64,000 nt of DNA from Streptomyces collinus (GTDB lineage: Bacteria > Actinomycetota > Actinomycetes > Streptomycetales > Streptomycetaceae). Positions 59,141-64,000 of this stretch are shown here, piece by piece (position 1 is the first letter of the stretch; each line of letters begins with the position of its first letter). The notes below the pieces were generated by a model. The model had not been told where the DNA came from, made no database searches, and saw only the letters and a program-made list of their open reading frames with translations. The stretch is taken from the NCBI RefSeq assembly GCF_031348265.1, contig NZ_CP133771.1:5146001-5210000 (forward strand), written 5' to 3'. A program made the position numbers and the translations under genes.

Positions 59141-59248
59141 TGTTCCCGATCTTCGCCGGGGCGGGCGGGGTTCGAGGGACCGGTGGGGCGGATGTGAGCC
59201 CGATGCAATCCGCCAGCAGTCAGTGCCGACTGAGAGGAGCGAGGAGCG

Positions 59249-59608
59249 GTGAACGCTTATGCGCCCATCCTCGTACTGGGAGCCCTCGGGGCAGGCTTTG
59301 CGATCTTCTCCGTGGTCATGGCCACGTTGATCGGGCCCAAGCGGTACAACCGGGCCAAGCTCGAGGCCTACGAGTGCGGCATCGAGCCGACCCCCACGCC
59401 GGCCGGCGGCGGGCGCTTCCCGATCAAGTACTACCTGACGGCGATGCTCTTCATCATTTTCGATATCGAGATCGTCTTCCTCTACCCCTGGGCCGTCACC
59501 TTCGACGCCCTGGGGATCTTCGGGCTCGTGGAGATGCTGCTCTTCGTGCTCACCGTCTTCGTCGCGTACGCGTACGTATGGCGGCGCGGCGGCCTGGAAT
59601 GGGACTGA
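59249..59608 (+). CDS. nuoA: NADH-quinone oxidoreductase subunit A
   Basis: The 119-residue membrane protein has three helices and the conserved loop YECGIEPTPTPAGGGRFPIK followed by FIIFDIEIVFLYPWA, typical of NuoA. It is a core membrane subunit of complex I, which passes electrons from NADH to menaquinone and pumps protons. The GTG at 59249 has GAGGAG upstream. It heads the nuo operon, and nuoB follows after 13 bases. Confidence 0.97.
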   Translation: MNAYAPILVLGALGAGFAIFSVVMATLIGPKRYNRAKLEAYECGIEPTPTPAGGGRFPIKYYLTAMLFIIFDIEIVFLYPWAVTFDALGIFGLVEMLLFVLTVFVAYAYVWRRGGLEWD

Positions 59609-59621
59609 GGGGCCACACGTC

Positions 59622-60172
<551 letters not shown>

Positions 60173-60176
<4 letters not shown>

Positions 60177-60909
60177 GCGACGCGAACGGCAACGGTGTCA
60201 ATCCCGAGAAGGACCTCTCCGCGGAGAACCTCCCCGGCCAGCGCGGCCAGGGCGGCGAGGAGATCCGCGTCCAGCGCGGCATGTTCGGTGCGAACAACGG
60301 CGGCGACACCTCCGGCTACGGCGGCCTGGTCCGCTCGGTCCGGCTCCCGGGACCGGCGGCCCGTCCCTACGGCGGCTGGTTCGACGAGGTCGCCGACGAA
60401 CTCGAAGGCGCGCTGGAGGAGCAGGGCCTGCTCCCGGACAACGCCATCGAGAAGACGGTCGTCGACCGCGACGAGCTGGCCTTCCACATCGAGCGCGAGC
60501 ACCTCGTCCTCGTCGCCCGCACCCTGCGCGACGACCCGGCCCTGCGCTTCGAACTGTGCACCGGCGTCAGCGGCGTGCACTACCCGAACGACAAGGGCCG
60601 CGAGCTGCACGCCGTCTACCACCTGCGCTCGATCACCCACAACCGGGTGATCCGCCTGGAGGTCAGCGCCCCCGACAGCGACCCGCACATCCCGTCGCTG
60701 GTCGCGGTCTATCCGACGAACGACTGGCACGAGCGCGAGACGTACGACTTCTTCGGAATCGTCTTCGACGGCCACCCGGCCCTGACGCGGATCATGATGC
60801 CGGACGACTGGCAGGGCTTCCCGCAGCGCAAGGACTACCCCCTCGGCGGCATCCCCGTCGAGTACAAGGGCGCCCAGATCCCGGCTCCGGACCAGCGGAG
60901 GTCGTACTC

Positions 60910-60913
<4 letters not shown>
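60173..60913 (+). CDS. nuoC: NADH-quinone oxidoreductase subunit C
   Basis: The 246-residue subunit has the NuoC/30-kDa signature ERETYDFFGIVFDGHPALTR ending in FPQRKDYPLGG. Compared with the usual about 200 residues it carries a polar Gly/Asn-rich N-terminal extension of about 45-60 residues (NGNGVNPEKDLSAENLPGQR), common in actinobacteria. Both ends overlap neighbours (ATGA with nuoB and with nuoD). Confidence 0.96.
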
Positions 60914-62228
<1,315 letters not shown>

Positions 62229-62232
<4 letters not shown>

Positions 62233-63089
62233 CCACATCGTCTTCCGAGCGGGGCGTCAGCCTGGGCATGCCCCAACTGCCCGCACCCGCCTACCCGGAC
62301 GACGTCCGGGCCCGTCTGGAGACGGACGCGCGCGAGGTCATCGCCCGCTACCCCGACTCCCGGTCCGCCCTGCTGCCGCTGCTGCACCTCGTGCAGGCGG
62401 AGGAGGGGCACGTCACCCGCACCGGCATGCAGTTCTGCGCGGACGTGCTCGGCCTGACCACGGCCGAGGTCACCGCCGTCGCCACCTTCTACACCATGTA
62501 CCGCCGCCGCCCGAGCGGTGACTACCAGGTGGGGGTGTGCACCAACACCCTGTGCGCCGTCATGGGCGGGGACGCGATCTTCGAGGAGCTCCAGGAGCAC
62601 CTCGGCGTCGGCAACGGCGAGACCACCGGCGACGGCAAGGTCACCCTGGAGCACATCGAGTGCAACGCGGCCTGCGACTTCGCGCCGGTCGTGATGGTCA
62701 ACTGGGAGTTCTTCGACAACCAGACCCCGGCCAGCGCCAAGAGCCTCGTCGACGACCTGCGCGCGGGACGGCCGGTCACGCCCACCCGCGGCGCGCGCAT
62801 GTGCACCTTCAAGGAGACCGCCCGGGTCCTGGCCGGCTTCCCCGACGAGCGGGAGGGGGCCGTGGAGTCCGGGGGGAGCGCGGGACCCGCCTCCCTGATC
62901 GGCCTGAAGCTCGCCAAGGGGGAGAGCGCTCCCGCGCGCGTGGTGCATCCACGCGGTGAGGCCGTCCGGACCGAGGCACCCCACGACCCGTCACCGACGG
63001 AGCACCTGAGCTCGCACGACGCGCCGCAGGACACATCGGCCTCCGACCCGGCCCACCCGGCCGGGCCCACCGCCGAGGAGGGGGAGTGA
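62229..63089 (+). CDS. nuoE: NADH-quinone oxidoreductase subunit E with long C-terminal tail
   Basis: The 286-residue subunit carries the thioredoxin-like 24-kDa fold with the [2Fe-2S] ligands in VCTNTLCAVMGGD and ECNAACDFAP. After about residue 170 there is a Pro/Glu/His/Ala-rich tail of over 110 residues (HDPSPTEHLSSHDAPQDTSA) that the core fold does not need. The family is usually 160-240 residues. Stop and nuoF start overlap (TGATG). Confidence 0.95.
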
Positions 63090-64000
63090 TGACCTTGGCA
63101 CCCGAGCTGAAAGACACGAGCCCCGAGAAGCTGCTCGCACCGGTGCTGTCGGCCTTCTGGGACGAGGACAAGTCCTGGACGCTGGACGTGTACCGGCGGC
63201 ACGAGGGGTACGAAGGGCTGCGCAAGGCGCTCGCCATGTCGCCGGACGACCTGATCGCGTACGTCAAGGACTCCGGTCTGCGCGGACGCGGCGGCGCGGG
63301 ATTCCCCACCGGGATGAAGTGGCAGTTCATTCCCCAGGGGGACGGAAAGCCGCACTATCTTGTTGTCAACGCCGACGAGTCGGAGCCCGGGACGTGCAAG
63401 GACATCCCGCTCCTCTTCGCGAACCCGCACAGCCTCATCGAGGGCATGATCATCGCGTGTTACGCCATCAGGTCGTCGCACGCCTTCATCTATCTGCGTG
63501 GTGAAGTGGTCCCCGTGCTGCGGCGGTTGCACTCCGCCGTACGCGAGGCGTACGAGGCCGGCTTCCTCGGCGAGAACATCCTGGACAGCGGACTCGACCT
63601 CGACATCACCGTGCACGCGGGCGCGGGCGCGTACATCTGCGGTGAGGAGACCGCACTGCTCGACTCGCTCGAAGGCCGCCGGGGCCAGCCGCGGCTTCGT
63701 CCCCCCTTCCCTGCCGTCGCGGGCCTCTATGCGTGCCCGACTGTGGTGAACAACGTCGAATCGATCGCGTCGGTTCCCGCGATCCTGCAGCGGGGCAAGG
63801 AATGGTTCCGGTCGATGGGGAGCGAGAAGTCGCCCGGCTTCACGCTCTACTCCCTCTCCGGCCATGTCGCCGGCCCCGGCCAGTACGAGGCGCCGCTCGG
63901 GATCACGCTCCGCCAGCTCCTCGACATGAGCGGCGGCATGCGCCCCGGGCACCGCCTCAAGTTCTGGACGCCGGGCGGCTCCTCGACCCCGATGTTCACC
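63089..64000 (+). CDS. nuoF: NADH-quinone oxidoreductase subunit F (3' end outside window)
   Basis: The 304 visible codons contain GLRGRGGAGFPTGMKW (FMN/NADH site), NADESEPGTCKD and AGAYICGEETALLDSLEG, the signatures of the 51-kDa NADH-binding subunit. The protein is normally about 430-450 residues, so the C-terminal third with the N3 cluster lies beyond the window. The ATG at 63089 overlaps the stop of nuoE. Confidence 0.98.
   Translation, partial: MTLAPELKDTSPEKLLAPVLSAFWDEDKSWTLDVYRRHEGYEGLRKALAMSPDDLIAYVKDSGLRGRGGAGFPTGMKWQFIPQGDGKPHYLVVNADESEPGTCKDIPLLFANPHSLIEGMIIACYAIRSSHAFIYLRGEVVPVLRRLHSAVREAYEAGFLGENILDSGLDLDITVHAGAGAYICGEETALLDSLEGRRGQPRLRPPFPAVAGLYACPTVVNNVESIASVPAILQRGKEWFRSMGSEKSPGFTLYSLSGHVAGPGQYEAPLGITLRQLLDMSGGMRPGHRLKFWTPGGSSTPMFT

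Larger units (their letters stand above)
58552..59248. other. Divergent regulatory region between NlpC/P60 and nuoA
   Basis: About 700 relatively AT-rich bases hold no gene. The hexamer GATCAC occurs seven times (58640, 58743, 58785, 58982, 59008, 59052 and 59085). GTG-N6-NNCAC CRP-like sites occur at 58735, 59044, 59077 and 59126, listed separately. The nuo leader is at least 110 bases long if the last of these is an operator. Confidence 0.6.

Overview
The window is high-GC DNA with strongly GC-biased third codon positions, frequent GTG starts and overlapping ATGA/GTGA/TGATG gene junctions. Gene content and order (cold-shock gene, mqnA, Ser/Thr kinases, an FtsK/EssC-type ATPase, a Tad pilus cluster, mqnC, menG, a geranylgeranyl-reductase-type flavoprotein, an NlpC/P60 protein, then nuoA onward) point to a chromosomal segment of a Streptomyces, laid out like the S. 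coelicolor region that I remember as roughly SCO4505 to SCO4567. No tRNA, rRNA, CRISPR array or insertion sequence was seen.

Bases 1-11000: the 5' end of a cold-shock gene with its ribosome binding site in a hairpin loop, mqnA (futalosine menaquinone pathway), two membrane-anchored Ser/Thr kinases with different extracytoplasmic domains, and a 1492-residue secretion ATPase built like Firmicutes EssC (N-terminal FHA-like region, two membrane segments, FtsK-type ATPase domains). A strong hairpin terminator ends this block.

Bases 11000-28350: an accessory region full of type VII secretion-like parts. There are five small WXG100-like proteins, three larger proteins with glycine/alanine-rich hydrophobic C-termini, a calpain-family cysteine protease translationally coupled to a WXG protein, an RDD membrane protein, a possible EspG-like protein, lipoproteins, small proteins that could be immunity or accessory factors, and a frameshifted gene. 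Two of the large proteins share an N-terminal domain and each lies near a paralogous WXG protein with a WVGKNA motif. A lipoprotein plus secreted-protein pair (23118-24865) is duplicated at 42936-44638. The canonical ESX partners EccB, EccD, EccE and mycosin are not in the window. I read this as a second, non-canonical T7SS-like system with its own substrates; that is inference.

Bases 28500-49820: a deacetylase-glycosyltransferase fusion that seems to start at CTG, an LCP-family wall-polymer ligase, a lipoprotein, then a compact Tad/Flp pilus cluster (CpaB-like, TadZ, TadA, TadB, TadC, Flp pilin, three pseudopilin-like proteins). The matching prepilin peptidase lies about 8 kb downstream, coupled to a 999-residue membrane protein that joins a LysM domain to a transcriptional-activator-type C-terminus. 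Between them are a double-glycine-leader peptide, a broken T7SS-type gene carrying a run of 14 C, and the second lipoprotein/secreted cassette.

Bases 49890-64000: quinone and respiratory genes (mqnC, menG, a menJ-like reductase, nuoABCDE and the start of nuoF) interspersed with wall-related genes (GH18-like lipoprotein, NlpC/P60 protein) and two gene remnants (acyltransferase, peptide deformylase). The NlpC/P60-nuoA intergenic region carries several CRP-like operators, one an exact match to TGTGA-N6-TCACA. The menaquinone genes supply the electron acceptor used by the complex I encoded next to them.
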